The notes under the pieces: model-generated | What the model saw: the letters and a program-made list of their open reading frames with translations, nothing else | Databases searched by the model: none | Told to the model about the DNA's origin: nothing | NCBI GenBank assembly: GCA_037962975.1 | Contig: CM075669.1 | Location: forward strand, 105,540,501 to 105,604,500 | DNA from: Clitoria ternatea | Lineage: Eukaryota; Streptophyta; Magnoliopsida; Fabales; Fabaceae | Direction of reading: 5' to 3' | DNA length: 64,000 nt | Shown here: in pieces, positions 10,451 through 21,572 of the stretch | How the letters are laid out: the number at the start of each line of letters is the position of its first letter | Position numbering within the stretch: the first letter of the stretch is position 1 | Made by a program: the position numbers and the translations under genes

Positions 10451-12017
10451 TGATAAGTCTTGAAAAGACTTAATTATTTCACCTTTTATTTAACATAATC
10501 CATTAAATATTATTTAGTTTGGCTTTATTATTTAATAAATTGTCAATAATTCTTATTTTATTTATTTATTTCAAAAGTGTTTAATTTATGCAAGAAAATG
10601 ATTAAAAATAATAATTAGTTAAGAAATTATGTTTATTTATAAATTCACTAATCCAGCGTACAAGCGCTGGACAACCAGCGTATAAACGCTAGGCAATTAT
10701 TTGTTTATATGTGCAGGAGCAGTTCACGCTCAAGCTGGAAGGTTGCAAGCTCAAGCGTAAAAAGAAAGAAAGGAAAGCACGACCACGCTCAAGCGAGCAA
10801 ACTCACGCTTAAGCGTGACTTCAAAACACCGACCACGCCGAAGCTTCCCCACTCACGCTCAAGCGTGAAATCAACACTGTAGTGAATAATTCGATCCCGC
10901 TCAAGCGTGAACCCTTCACGCTCAAGTGTGAAGGTGGTTATTTAAACTGATGCTTTCCCTCCAAAAGAAGCTCCGCACCATTGGTGTTCATATTGCCTAT
11001 TGTATTGCTACTGTACATTAGTAATTTAAGTATTGAGTTGTAATTATTTATTTATTTGTAATTATGTATTAGTTTAGTTAGTTTAATTATTAATTAAGCT
11101 TTCTTTGTAATTAATTAAGATAGTTAGTTAGTTATTTATCTATATATACCCTTACATACTCTGTAAGTGGAGAACACAGAGACAGTAGACACAGAATACG
11201 ATTCATTTGCTCATTTCCAATCTCTCTCTAGTTCTTTTCTCTCTCTAAATTCTCTCATGTCTCTCCATATTCCTTCGATAGAATCCATGTCTATGGGTTT
11301 CTAAACCCCTAGGGTTAGGATTGCGAAGGTTTACAATGAATTCTTGAAAGTGTATTAAGGAAGTCAACTTCTAATTCACGAGGAGAACAAGCTGAGGAGT
11401 GGATCTACTTTGCTGGATTGACAAATCCAGATCTGATGAAGAAACTCACCAGTGAGGAATCATGGTTGAGGCTTAGGTAACTTCTCGCTTCCTAACTAAT
11501 TCAGGCCTAGTAATTAGGTGAATAGTTAGGGTTCAACCCCCAATTTCGCATTAGATTTCTCTGTTAATTGAACACCTAAGGGATTAGGGTTTAATGCTTA
11601 GGAGTTAGTGTTATTCACCTAAGGAATTAGGGATTAACCATCTGTGGATTGTCCTATTGAGTCTGAAGCTTTATTGAACCTTAAATGCATGTTTCTTGAT
11701 GAAATTGTAAACTAAAGCAATCCTAACCTATCTTCCATTACTCATATTTCATCTTTTGTATTGTCTCTGAAAATACAAAAACATTAGAAATATAAAACAA
11801 CAAAAATAGAATGAATTGCATCTGCTTGTGTTGGTTCATCTTGTACTAGTATAAGATTACGGTAATTACCACAATCCCTGTGGGAACGATCAAATATATT
11901 ACAAATTTAACTATTGGTGCACTTGTCAAAAGAAATAAATCCTCTGAGAGTCATATTTTAAGTCAATATTAATTCAAGATTTTCCAACCAAATTAATGAC
12001 TCGGAGATTTAGCATCA
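10451..12017 (+). repeat. 5' LTR of element E
   Basis: 1567 bp, TGATAAGTCT...AGCATCA. A TATA box (TATATATA, 11141-11148) is followed by a leader. Tandem hairpins lie at 10653-10693, and CACGCTYAAGCGTG palindromes lie at 10720-10930, upstream of the TATA box. Confidence 0.9.
10720..10932. repeat. CGCTYRAGCG palindrome array in the E LTR
   Basis: About eight copies occur in 213 bp. One is a perfect 16-bp palindrome, TCACGCTTAAGCGTGA (10803-10818). Others are one-step variants (TTCACGCTCAAG, CCGCTCAAGCGTG). The same array recurs in the 3' LTR at about 36090-36300 with a few C/T and G/A changes. Confidence 0.9.
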
Positions 12018-12023
12018 AGTTAA

Positions 12024-12040
12024 TGGCGCCGTTGCTAGGG
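12024..12040 (+). promoter_or_regulatory. Primer binding site of element E (tRNA-Asp type)
   Basis: TGGCGCCGTTGCTAGGG lies 6 bp after the 5' LTR. It complements the 3' end of plant tRNA-Asp with about two mismatches. This is the usual primer of Athila and related elements. Confidence 0.9.
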
Positions 12041-12304
12041 ATTGTTGAGTAATATCAATAATCCTTGGACCGGTACTAGATTGAACCGTTTAATTTTGTT
12101 TTTGCATTTAGTAAGTAGTTTAATTCTTGTTTTTAGTATAGCAGTAGTTTTTGTGTAGTTGTAGCAGTAGCTTTAATATTGTTTGTGTCTAGCATTTGGT
12201 GTATATAGTCAAGGAACAAAGGAGAGCCGTTCTTCTTTGATCCTGATATTGATTTGTTAGAGCGTAAGCTTAGAAAAGAGAAAAAGCAAAAAGAACAACA
12301 AGAG

Positions 12305-12747
12305 ATGGAACAGAGGAGAGTTACACTTGGTGACTACTCCAGGCCTACTGAAGAAGGATCGTAATCTAGCATCCTTAGGCCTCCGATTGCAACCAATAAT
12401 TTTGAACTTAAACATGCTTTGCTGCAGTTGGTTAGAAATGATCAATTTGGAGGAAGTGAGGTTGAGGATCCAAATCTGCATTTAGCAACCTTTCTCCAAA
12501 TTTGTGATACTGTGAAAATGAATGGAGTCCCTGAAGAAGCAATTAGACTGAGATTATTTCCTTTTTCTTTAAGGGACAGAGCAAAAGCCTGGTTGCAGAG
12601 CCAACCAAGAGGTAGTATCTCAACCAAAAGGTAGTCCCTCCTTCCAAGTATGCTAAGTTGCACACTGGAATCACTTGTTTCCAACCGAGAGAGGGTGAAT
12701 CTCTAATGGAAGCATGGGATAGATATAAAGAGAGTTTAAGGAAATGT
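12305..12747 (+). pseudogene. Element E gag, N-terminal part
   Basis: The frame from the ATG at 12305 encodes an Athila-type gag start and the conserved capsid block (DPNLHLATFLQICDTVKMNG, then AIRLRLFPFSLRDRAKAWL). It is broken by an in-frame TAA at 12362 and a TAG at 12632. A small duplication around 12605-12640 (AACCAAGAGGTAGT / AACCAAAAGGTAGT) accompanies the second break. Solo LTR D then interrupts the gene after 12747, and the sequence resumes at 16040. Role in the family: structural protein of the virus-like particle. Confidence 0.8.
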
Positions 12748-13794
12748 TGTCGCAACCTGGATCGCGACGGCGCGGCGAGAGAGGAAAGAACTTGTTTGAG
12801 TGAAACAGGGAGTCGCCACCAACATTTTTATCCATAGGAAAAACATTGGAAAAAACTAAGTTCAATAAAGCACTGGTTAAAAATTGAGATTCAAGTTCGG
12901 GAGTCGGTTATGAGTAGGGAAGGTATTAGCACCCTACATCGCCTGTCCAAAACAGTACCAAGATTAAAAATGCGCAACATAAATAGCCTTACAAAAGATG
13001 GTTTATTTCTTCCCTTTCATTGTTGTATTTTTTATTTAAAAATGACAAAATGGAGTGAGAGAACTGTACAAACATAGAATGTCGAAGCGAGGTCAATGGG
13101 ACATTTCATCCGGATTAAACTCGACTTCGATATGACACAGAGAGGGGAAAAGAATGCTAATAAGGCGTCACGCCTAAATTATACATCTTCGAATAAAAAA
13201 GACAGGGATAGGAAAGAGATAAGCGGGACGTCTCGTCCTAAGTATCCCTTCCCTATGAATTATGGCGAGGCTTGAGCAAAAAAAAAAACTAGGGGGAAAT
13301 CAACAAGACGTCACGTCTAAATTGATTTTCACGGAAGTAACCAAAAAAATAACATTTATGAAAGAAACGTGGAAGTAAGGAAATAAATCAGCAAAAAGAA
13401 ATAAGAAAGATGGGCCCGACAGGAGTTAAAGTCCTGCTCCTACGTATTCTTGAATTATCAAGAAATCAGGGTTACGTAGTTCTGAGTGTTGTTCTTTTAG
13501 GAAAAGACTTGGGAGATGATGATGGATGTCACTGAGGTGGGGAACTCGTATAAGGCGAAGTTCTTCGCACATGTACGAATCCTAAAGAGGTTGTGTAGAC
13601 GGGAGTGCTCCCGTACGACACTGTTTAAAAATGATTTGTTTCTTTTTTTTGGATTTTTATTTAGATTTGAAAGAAAATATAGGAAACATTTATTTCCCTT
13701 TATTATATTTTACTATGAAACGAAAGGAAAAAGGTAGTAAAAGCTACAAAAGAGAAAGGGAAACAATAAATTCTAAAAACAGAGGAAAAATGAG

Positions 13795-14055
13795 TGAAAA
13801 TCGAGTGGGAGAAGAGAAAAACCGAGTGAAAATGGCAAAAATCGAGTGAAAATTACAAAAAAAACGAGTGGAAATAGCAGAAACCGAGTGAGAAAGAGGA
13901 AAAACCGAGTAAAAATGGTAAAAACCGAGTGATGAAAGCAAAAAACCGAGTGAGGACAAGGAAAAACCGAGTTAAAATGAGGAAACCGAGTGGAAATAGC
14001 AGAAACCGAGTGAGAGCAGTAGCTTACCGAGTGAGAAGTGATTTACCGAGTGAGA
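13795..14055. repeat. CCGAGTG array in the transcribed part of LTR D
   Basis: About 11 copies of (C/T)CGAGT(G) occur at roughly 20-30 bp intervals in A-rich sequence, downstream of the LTR's own TATA box on the minus strand. There they read CACTCGG. Because the copies are short and the spacers unrelated, this is not a simple tandem repeat. Confidence 0.85.
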
Positions 14056-14694
14056 CAGTGATAAGAGGGACGATGTTGGAGTTGAGTGGAGTGAGGAGAT
14101 TGGATTTGGTGTACTTGAGGGGGGTACTGGATGGTGTGTAAGAGGAATTGGGACGGTGTGTAGGTGAAGGGATGAGGAGGTCGGTTTTGATGAGGACGGT
14201 TGGCTGGGTGGTGTTGGCTGAGAGGAATGAAGTGCTGGGCGGTGTTGTGTTGAGGGGAGAGGACGATGTGGCTGAGAGGTATGAAGTAATGGGCGGTGTT
14301 GTGTTTAGGGGAGAGGACGGTCTGTAGGTTGATGGAGACAGGAAGGAGGTACAGGGTTGGCTGATGAAGAGAGGAAGGAGGAGAAAGGAATGGTGAGGGT
14401 GCTGGATGCGTAGAATGTGTGCGTATCTGTGTGTGTATATGTATCCGTTGAAAGCTTCAGCCCCTTGCCTATTTATAGGCTGGTCTGAGTGGAAGGCCAG
14501 CTCAGGCTTCCACTTCCGAGTGGAATGCCAGCTCAGGCCTCCACTCAGAGTGAAGTGGGGGACAACGGCTGGGTGGGAATTTTTAATTCCCCCCACTTCC
14601 ACCCCTGTTTGCCACTTGTCTGCCACCCCCAGGATTCCTGGATCCACTTGGGTGGTGGAATCCAAGTCAGCACGGTCTAACAGGGGGACCTGGT

Positions 14695-15965
14695 GGGAAT
14701 CCGAGTGAGAATGGAAGAATTCCGAGTGAGAATTATGGAAATCCGAGTGAAAATGTTGGAAATCCGAGTGTAAATGACTCGGATCACCCTCTCAGTCAAT
14801 TCTGAGTGGGAAAAGGGGAAAAATCCGACTGGGAAAAGGCCCCTTTTATGCTAAAGAAATCATGTTGGTGTTGTGCAATTGGATTGAGTGGGCAATTAAA
14901 GAAATTGAGTCAGAACCGAGTGAAAACTGACTCGGATTCCATCTCCTCTCCACAATCCGAGTGACCAATGACTCGGAACCGACTGAAATAGGTGAAGTGT
15001 GACTCAGAGATGAGAGAAAGATGACTCGGGAACGGGTAAAAAGTGGCTCGGTGAAGGTTTGAAGTAGGGTGGAAATGGGGGCTCGGAATTGATTGGCCAA
15101 AAGGACTCGGGAAAGGTGGCTGACTGACTGAAGTGTCACTCAGAAACCGATTAGAAATTGGCTCAGGAGTGGGCGAGAAAAGAATGACACGGAACCGACT
15201 GAAAATGGGTCGGAAATTGAGTGAGTCATTATTCGGATTTCCCACCCAACAGGTCATACTCCACTCGGACATGCCCAAATCTGAGTAGTTTCACTCGGAT
15301 TTTCTCCATTCTGAGTAATTTCACTCGGATTTAACTCATTCTGAGTGATTTCACACGGATTTGATCCAACAGGAGCATATTCCACTCGGAAACGACTTAT
15401 TCTGAGTGATTTCACACGGATTTGATCCAACAGGAGCATATTCCACTCGGAAACGACTTATTCTGAGTGATTTCACACGGATTTGATCCAACAGGAGCAT
15501 ATTCCACTCGGAAACGACTCATTCTGAGTGATTCCACTCGGATTCAACTTTTTTAAGTCATTCCATTCGGACTTCTCTTGAAAATGGGCATAATCCACTC
15601 GGACTGGCTTGGCAGGGAAGCTATCCACTCGGATTCAACTTCAACAGGGGAGCATTTCACTCGGAAATGACTCATTCTGAGTGATTCCACTCGGATTTCA
15701 TCAATTTTGAGTCATTCCACTCGGAAATGCTCTATTTTGACTCGGATTTGACCATTTTTGAGTTTTTTCACTCGGATTTATCTGCACCAGGGCTGTATTT
15801 CACTCGGAAATGCTTTAACCTGAGTCATCCTGTTCAGATGTGATCATTTTTTAGTCATCCCAATCGGATTTGCCTCCAACAGGGCTGTATTTCACTTGGA
15901 AAAGCTTCATTCTGAGTTATTTTGCTCGGTTCTGATTATTTCAGAGCCATTCTATTCGAATTTGA
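14695..15965. repeat. CACTCGGA / TCCGAGTG array in the upstream part of LTR D
   Basis: Dozens of CACTCGGA or TC(C/T)GAGTG words occur in both orientations, with CCGAGTG dominating before about 15200 and CACTCGG after. Pairs such as TCTGAGTGATT followed by CCACTCGGA can form short hairpins. The array contains an exact 61-bp tandem repeat (separate entry). Confidence 0.9.
15361..15543. repeat. 61-bp tandem repeat, three units
   Basis: Units start at 15361, 15422 and 15483, each beginning TTGATCCAACAGGAGCATAT and carrying CCACTCGGA, TCTGAGTGAT and CACACGGAT. The first two are essentially identical and the third diverges at its end. Shorter related half-units precede them from about 15290. Confidence 0.9.
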
Positions 15966-16034
15966 CCATTCTGAATTAGAATTCAGTATAAAAAGATTCA
16001 TTTCACTTGGACTGGACCAAAAGAGGTGTTCACA

Positions 16035-17155
16035 AATGTCCTCATCATCAAATCACTGATGTGAAGCAAGTTACTATATTCTATAATGGTGTAAGACCAA
16101 CTACTAGGGTCTTGATTGATGCCTCAGCTGGAGGTTCATTAACCACCAAAACTGTAGAATAAGCTATAGAGCTGATAGATATTATGGCCTCTAATGAATG
16201 TCTGGTTAGTGAAAAGAGCCAAATCCCTGAGAGAGGGATACTAGAATTGGAAGCACAAGATGCTTATTTGGCTCAAAGTAAGTCAATGACTCAGGCTTTA
16301 GAGAAATTAAGTGTACAGATTTTAGAACTTCAAAAGCCTAGCCAAGTTTGTATGATAAGCTGTGATTTTTGTGGTGGAGATCATGAAAATAGCATGTGTG
16401 TTCCAAATATGCCTACTGAGCAAGTGAATTATATGGGGCAACAACAATTTCAAAGGAATTATCCCTCTAATTCCTTTAATCCTAACTATAGGAATCACCC
16501 CAATTTTTCATGGCAGAAAGGTCCATATTTGAATCAGAACATACCACAAAATCAAACCATAAATAGATCACAACAACCTTCTCCCCCTCCTTCTAAAGAA
16601 AAATCAAAACTTGAGAATGTGCTATCTCAGTTCATTAAGGCCACTCAGGCCAGTTTTAAAAATCAAGAAGCGTCCATTCGAAATTTAGAAAATCAGGTTG
16701 GACAGCTATCAAAACAATTAGCTGAGAGACAGTCTAGCAACTTTCCTGGAGATACTGAGGTAAATCCTAGGGAACATTGCAAAGCAATAACTACTAGGAG
16801 TGGGAAAGTTCTTATTCCTACTCCAAGTCATGAAAATAGTTTAGAAAAAGATGCTGAAAAAGAAAAAGAGCAGGAAAGTGAGCAAGTTAATAATGAAACT
16901 GAAAATAAAGTTGAAACAGAAAAAGAAAAAGAAAACCAAGTTCATCAGAAGAAAAAGAAAAAGGCTGATTTGATCTTGGAGGAAGCTTCTAAGCTAACTC
17001 CTGAAAAATTAAAGAATGCTCCATTTCCTTATAGATTTAAAAAACAAATAGAGGAGCAAAAGTTTGCTAAGTTCTTAGATGTGTTTAAAAAGCTTCACAT
17101 AAATATTTCTTTTACTGAGGCATTGCAGGAGATGCCTTCATATGCTAAATTTTAA
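16035..17155 (+). pseudogene. Element E gag, C-terminal part
   Basis: The gag frame resumes after LTR D with the CPHHQI block, has a TAA at about 16158, and then a 323-residue open stretch from 16184. It contains a Cys/His cluster (CDFCGGDHENSMC), an Asn/Gln/Pro-rich linker, and the conserved Athila blocks FIKATQASFKNQEASIRNLE and NPREHCKAITTRSGK. A Glu/Lys-rich segment follows. The frame closes at 17155, just before the protease part, which continues in another frame. Confidence 0.85.
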
Positions 17156-17724
17156 AAGAACTTCTATCTAAGAAGAGGAAGCTTAAAGGAGATGAGATGA
17201 TTGCTCTCACTCAAGAGTGTAGTGCAATTATTCAAAAGCAACTCCCTTAGAAGCTGGAAGATCCTGGATCTTTTACAATACCTTATGCAATAAGGGATAT
17301 TCATGTAGGAAGTGCCTTATGTGATCTAGGAGCTAGCATAAACTTGATGCATTTATCCTTAATGAAGAAGTTAGGAATTGATGACCTGCAACCAACTCAC
17401 ATGTCTTTGCAGTTGGCTGATAGGTCTATCAAATATCCTCATGGGATGCTGGAAGATCTATTAGTTAAGGTAAATAAGTTTATCTTCCCAGTAGATTTTG
17501 TAGTTTTGGATATGGAAGCTGATAGAGAAATTCCATTGATTTTAGGAAGACCCTTTTTAGCTATAGGTAGAGCTTTAATTGATGTAGAAAAGGGTGAACT
17601 CATGCTGAGAGTTCAAGAGGAGCCAGTAACTTTTAATGTCTTTAATGTTATGAAACATCCAGCTGAGAAGATGGATTGTTTTATGATTGAAGAAATTAAA
17701 GTTATAATACTCCTATGTTATTGA
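17155..17724 (+). pseudogene. Element E protease region
   Basis: This is a different frame from gag (a frameshift near 17150). It runs through KELLSKKRKLKGDEM to an in-frame TAG at 17248, then through an aspartic-protease-like domain with the Athila-type active-site stretch CDLGASINLM (about 17332) and the conserved IPLILGRPFL block (about 17533). In the family this cleaves the gag-pol polyprotein. The frame is lost again near 17710, where the reverse transcriptase frame begins. Confidence 0.8.
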
Positions 17725-20204
17725 AAAATGAAGAAGAGGTCTTACAAGCCTTTTTGAAGGATGATTTTGACTCTGAGACTAAGGAGTTAAATGACTCACA
17801 TTCTGAATTGTTGAACCTACTTGAAGCATGTGAAGTAGGTGATTTTGAAAATGAAAAGAAAGAAAATTTGAATAATACTGAACTTGAGAAAGGTAAGGAG
17901 GTGTTTGAAGGGAAACATGAATTAAAACCCTTGCCTTCTCACTTGAAATATGTTTTCTTAGGAGATGATGAATCACATCCTGTAGTCATTAATGCTGATT
18001 TAAAAGATAAGGATGTAGAAAAATTAATAGGGGTTTTAAGGAAACATGAGTCTGCTATTGGCTGGAACATTTCTGATTTAAAGGGAATTAGTCCATCATT
18101 TTGTATGCATAAAATTTTAATGGAAGATGACTACTCCCCTGTTGTTCAGCCACAAAGAAGATTAAACCCCATAATGAAAGAAGCTATAAGGAAAAAGGTG
18201 GTTAAACTTCTTGATGCAGGAATTATCTATCCTATCTCAGACAATGCTTGGATCAGTCCAGTCCAAGTGGTGCCTAAGAAAGGAGGGATGACCACTATTA
18301 AGAATGAAAAAGGTGAAGTCATTACAACTAGCCCAACTACAGGTTAGAGAATGTGCATAGATTATAGAAGGCTTAATGACTCCACTAGAAAAGACCACTT
18401 TCCTTTACCATTTGTAGATCAAATGCTTGAAAGGCTATCAAGCTATAAGTATTACTGCTTTCTTGATGGGTATTCTGGTTACAACCAAATTGTGGTTGAC
18501 CCAAAAGATCAAGAGAAGACAGCCTTCACCTGTCCCTATGGAATCTTTGCATATAGGCGCATGCCTTTTGGTTTGTGCAATGCACCAACAACCTTTCAAA
18601 GGTGTATGCTGGCAATTTTTAGGGACATGGTAGAGAATTTCATTGAAGTGTTTATGGATGACTTCTCTGTATTTGGGAATAGCTTTCATATATGCCTCAG
18701 TAACCTATCTAAGGTGCTGGTGAGATGTCAAGAGACTAATCTTGTCCTTAACTGGGAAAAGTGTCATTTTATGGTTAAAGGAGGGATAGTCCTCGGCCAC
18801 AAAATCTCTGCTGAGGGTATTCAGGTAGATAGAGCCAAGATTGATATCATTGAAAAACTTCCTCCTCCAATCAATGTGAAAGGAGTGAGGAGTTTCTTAG
18901 GATGTGTTGGCTTTTATAGGAGGTTTATTAAGGATTTTTCGAAAATAGCAAAGCCTTTGACTGAGTTGCTTGTGAAAGACCATGTTTTTATTTTTGATGA
19001 AAAATGTGTCAAGGCTTTTGAAAATTTGAAACAGAAATTGATTTCAGCTCCAATCCTTGCAGCACCTGATTGGTCTTTACCATTTGAACTAATGTGTGAT
19101 GCAAGTGATTTTGCTGTAGGAATTGTGCTGGGTCAGAAGAAAGAAAAATTAACACATGTCATTTATTATGCTAGCAAAGTATTGAATGAGAATCAAATAA
19201 ATTACACCACTACTGAAAAAGAAATGCTTATTGTGGTGTATGCATTTGATAAATTCAGAGCTTACTTAATTGGTGCTAAGGTCATTATGTATACAGATCA
19301 TTCAGCAATTAAGTACTTGCTAGCTAAAACACAATCTAAGCCAAGGTTGATCAGGTGGGTTCTTTTACTCCAAGAGTTTGATTTAGAAATAAGAGACAAA
19401 AAGGGAGTAGAAAACTCAGTTGCTGATCAATTATCTCGTCTGGAAGGTGAATCTAATTCTATTTTAATTAAAGAAGAATTTCCAGATGAGAGGTTGATGG
19501 AAATTATCACAGGGCCATGGTATGCTGATATGGCCAACTTTAAAAGAGCCCCTGTGGTACCTGAAGTTTGGACATCTCAAATGAAGAAAAAATTCTTTCA
19601 TGACAATAAAACGTTTCTTTGGGATGATCCATTTCTTTATAAGATAGGCGTAGATGGAATTATCAGGAGATGTGTGCCTAAATCTGAGCAGGAAAGGCTA
19701 TTGTGGCATTGCCATGACTCCTATTATGGAGGACACCATGGTGCCTCCAGAACAGTAGTAAAGGTTTTACAAAGTGGCTTTTATTGGCCAACCATTTTTC
19801 AAGAAGCTAAAGTGTATGTTCAAAGGTGTGATAAGTGTCAAAAAAGTGAAGGTCTCTCTGCTAAAGTTGGCATGCCTTTGACAAATATTTTAGTTGTGGA
19901 GTTATTTGATGTTTGGGGCATCGACTTCATGGGACCATTTCCCAAGTCATTCTCCAATGAATATATCCTTGTTGCTGTGGATTATGTCTCTAAGTGGGTG
20001 GAGGCAATCCCTACCAGAACCAATGATGCACATGTGGTGCTTAGGTTTATAAAGAAGAACATTTTCTTTAGATTTGGAGTCCCTAGAGTCCTCATTAGTG
20101 ATAGAGGGTCGCATTTCTGCAATAGACTTATGGAAAAAGCCCTGAGACACTATGAGGTACTGCATAAGGTATCTACTCCATATCATCCACAAACTTGTGG
20201 ATAA
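17715..20204 (+). pseudogene. Element E reverse transcriptase, RNase H and integrase
   Basis: This is a single frame with one internal TAG (18345-18347), placed just before the conserved MCIDYRRLND block. Reverse transcriptase: first catalytic Asp in FLDG and the FMDD pair at about 18657-18665, with YRRMPFGLCNAPTTFQ between. RNase H: LMCDASDFAVGIVLGQ and MYTDHSAIKYLL. Integrase: an HHCC zinc finger (H..H in the WHCHDSYYGGHHGAS region, CDKCQK), then catalytic Asp residues in WGIDFMGPFP and VLISDRGSHF. The frame ends in TAA at 20202, just before the region of the catalytic Glu. Sequence style is Athila (Ty3/Gypsy). The stops make it inactive. Confidence 0.93.
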
Positions 20205-20746
20205 GTTGAGCTGTCTAATAGAGAAATTAAAAGAATTTTAGAGAAAGTGGTAGGGAAGTCTAGGAAAAATTGGTCTGTAAGACCAGATGATGCATTGTGG
20301 GCCTATAGGACAGCATTTAAAACTCCCATTGGCATGTCTCCTTATCAGTTAGTTTATGGTAAGGCCTTCCATCTTCCTGTGGAGTTAGAACATAAGGCAT
20401 GGCGGGCCACAAAGCTGTTAAATATGGATTTTCACCAGTCTCAAGAGGAGAGAGTCCTAACACTCCATGAACTTAAGGAGTTTAGACTCAATGCTTATCA
20501 GAGTGCTTCAATCTATAAAGAGAACTAAGAGGTGGCATGATAAGTGGATACATAGAAAAGAGTTTCAAAAAGATGATAAAGTTTTGTTGTTTAACTTTAG
20601 ACTAAGACTCTTTCCAGGAAAACTAAGATCCAAGTGGTCTGGACCTTTTATTGTGAATGAGGTTTTCCCTCATGGTGCAATTGAATTGAAAGAACCAGCC
20701 ACTAATAGAACTTTTAAAATGAATGGCTAAAGACTCAAACTCTACT
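20205..20746 (+). pseudogene. Element E integrase C-terminal part
   Basis: The same frame continues to 20528 (VELSNREIKRIL with the candidate catalytic Glu, then DDALWAYRTAFKTPIGMSPY), followed by a frame change near 20500. The last part reads in the other frame from 20467 (RSKWSGPFIVNEVFPHGAIE, then the LYFGGEF-like end). The catalytic Glu follows the stop at 20202. Confidence 0.85.
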
Positions 20747-21572
20747 TTGGAGGAGAGTTTGATAGGCAGGAAACCTCCATGTTGTTGCAGGCATCTTCTT
20801 AGGTGTCAAAAGGTCAAGCTAGTGACCTTAAAGAAGCGCTTTAGGGAGGCAACCCTACATTCTGATTTTTGAATTTTTGTGTTGGAAATAATAAAAGAAA
20901 ACTAAAATGTTTGTGAATAAAGTGTGAATAAAATTGGGAATTTTTGAATAAGGTCTGAGTGTTCTTACACTCAAATTTTCAGTGTGCATACTTGAAAATT
21001 CATTAGTTAGAATTAGAATCAGGTACCTTGTTCGCTTGAGCGAATCTATTTTCGGTTAAGCGTGACCTCCTATTTGTCCAGTTGCGTGGATGAAATCTAT
21101 TTGCGCCTGAGCGAGACCTGTTTTGCTGAACTAGTCACTCAAGCATGATTTATTCACGCTTAAGTGAGAACTGTTCCAGGTTTGATCTTTCTATTCGCTC
21201 AAGCGAATACACTGCGAGCCTAAGCGAGTGCACCCATTTTCTCTATTTCGCTCAGGCGAAGCATCTTTCACTTAAGCGAATTTAATTCAGAACGCAAATT
21301 ACTAAAGTCTTGTCTGCTCGCTCAAGCGAAACCTTTTAAGCTTAAGCGAGAAGCTCCTGTTGTTGCTCCACGCTTAAGCGAGAGCTTATTGAGCTTGAGC
21401 GGGATCGAACTTTGTACCCCTATTTGTAACTCGCGCTTGAGCGTACACTATCTTCGCCTGAGCGTGAGCTCACCTGTGAGCTCACCTTTGAGCCACTGAT
21501 TCTCACGCTTGAGCAAACATTCAACACGCTTGAGCGTGACTGATGATTTCCTCCTTGCGCTTGAGCATGCCT
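20747..21572 (+). other. Element E: post-integrase non-coding region with palindrome array
   Basis: The AAGAAGCGCTTTAGGGAGGC block at about 20831, which follows integrase in Athila/Calypso-type elements, is present. An envelope-like ORF, expected here in some relatives, is not seen. From about 21030 the sequence is filled with CGCTYRAGCG copies, including ATTCGCTCAAGCGAAT at about 21192, at 25-45 bp spacing. Element F interrupts the array at 21573, and it resumes at 32843. Confidence 0.8.

Larger units (their letters stand above)
12748..16034 (-). mobile_element. Solo LTR D (Tat/Ogre-like family)
   Basis: 3287 bp with ends TGTCGCAACC and GGTGTTCACA, flanked by the perfect duplication AATGT (12743-12747, 16035-16039). 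It lies in the gag of E and has no internal domain, so it is a solo LTR left by LTR-LTR recombination. Words such as GAGTCGCCACCAA, GGTATTAGCACCCTACATC and AGGGTTACGTAG are typical of legume Tat/Ogre-type LTRs (from memory). Orientation is minus: the TATA box CTATAAATAGGC reads on the minus strand at about 14469-14481. ORFs inside it are not supported as genes. Confidence 0.85.

Noticed and set aside
14024..15439. ORFs up to 213 codons on the minus strand in LTR D
   Set aside because: They lie inside a solo LTR, are built of Ser/Pro-rich translations of the CCGAGTG array, and have no recognisable domain.
20747..21572. Envelope-like gene of element E
   Set aside because: No ORF of adequate length, signal peptide or membrane segment. 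The space is filled by the palindrome array.
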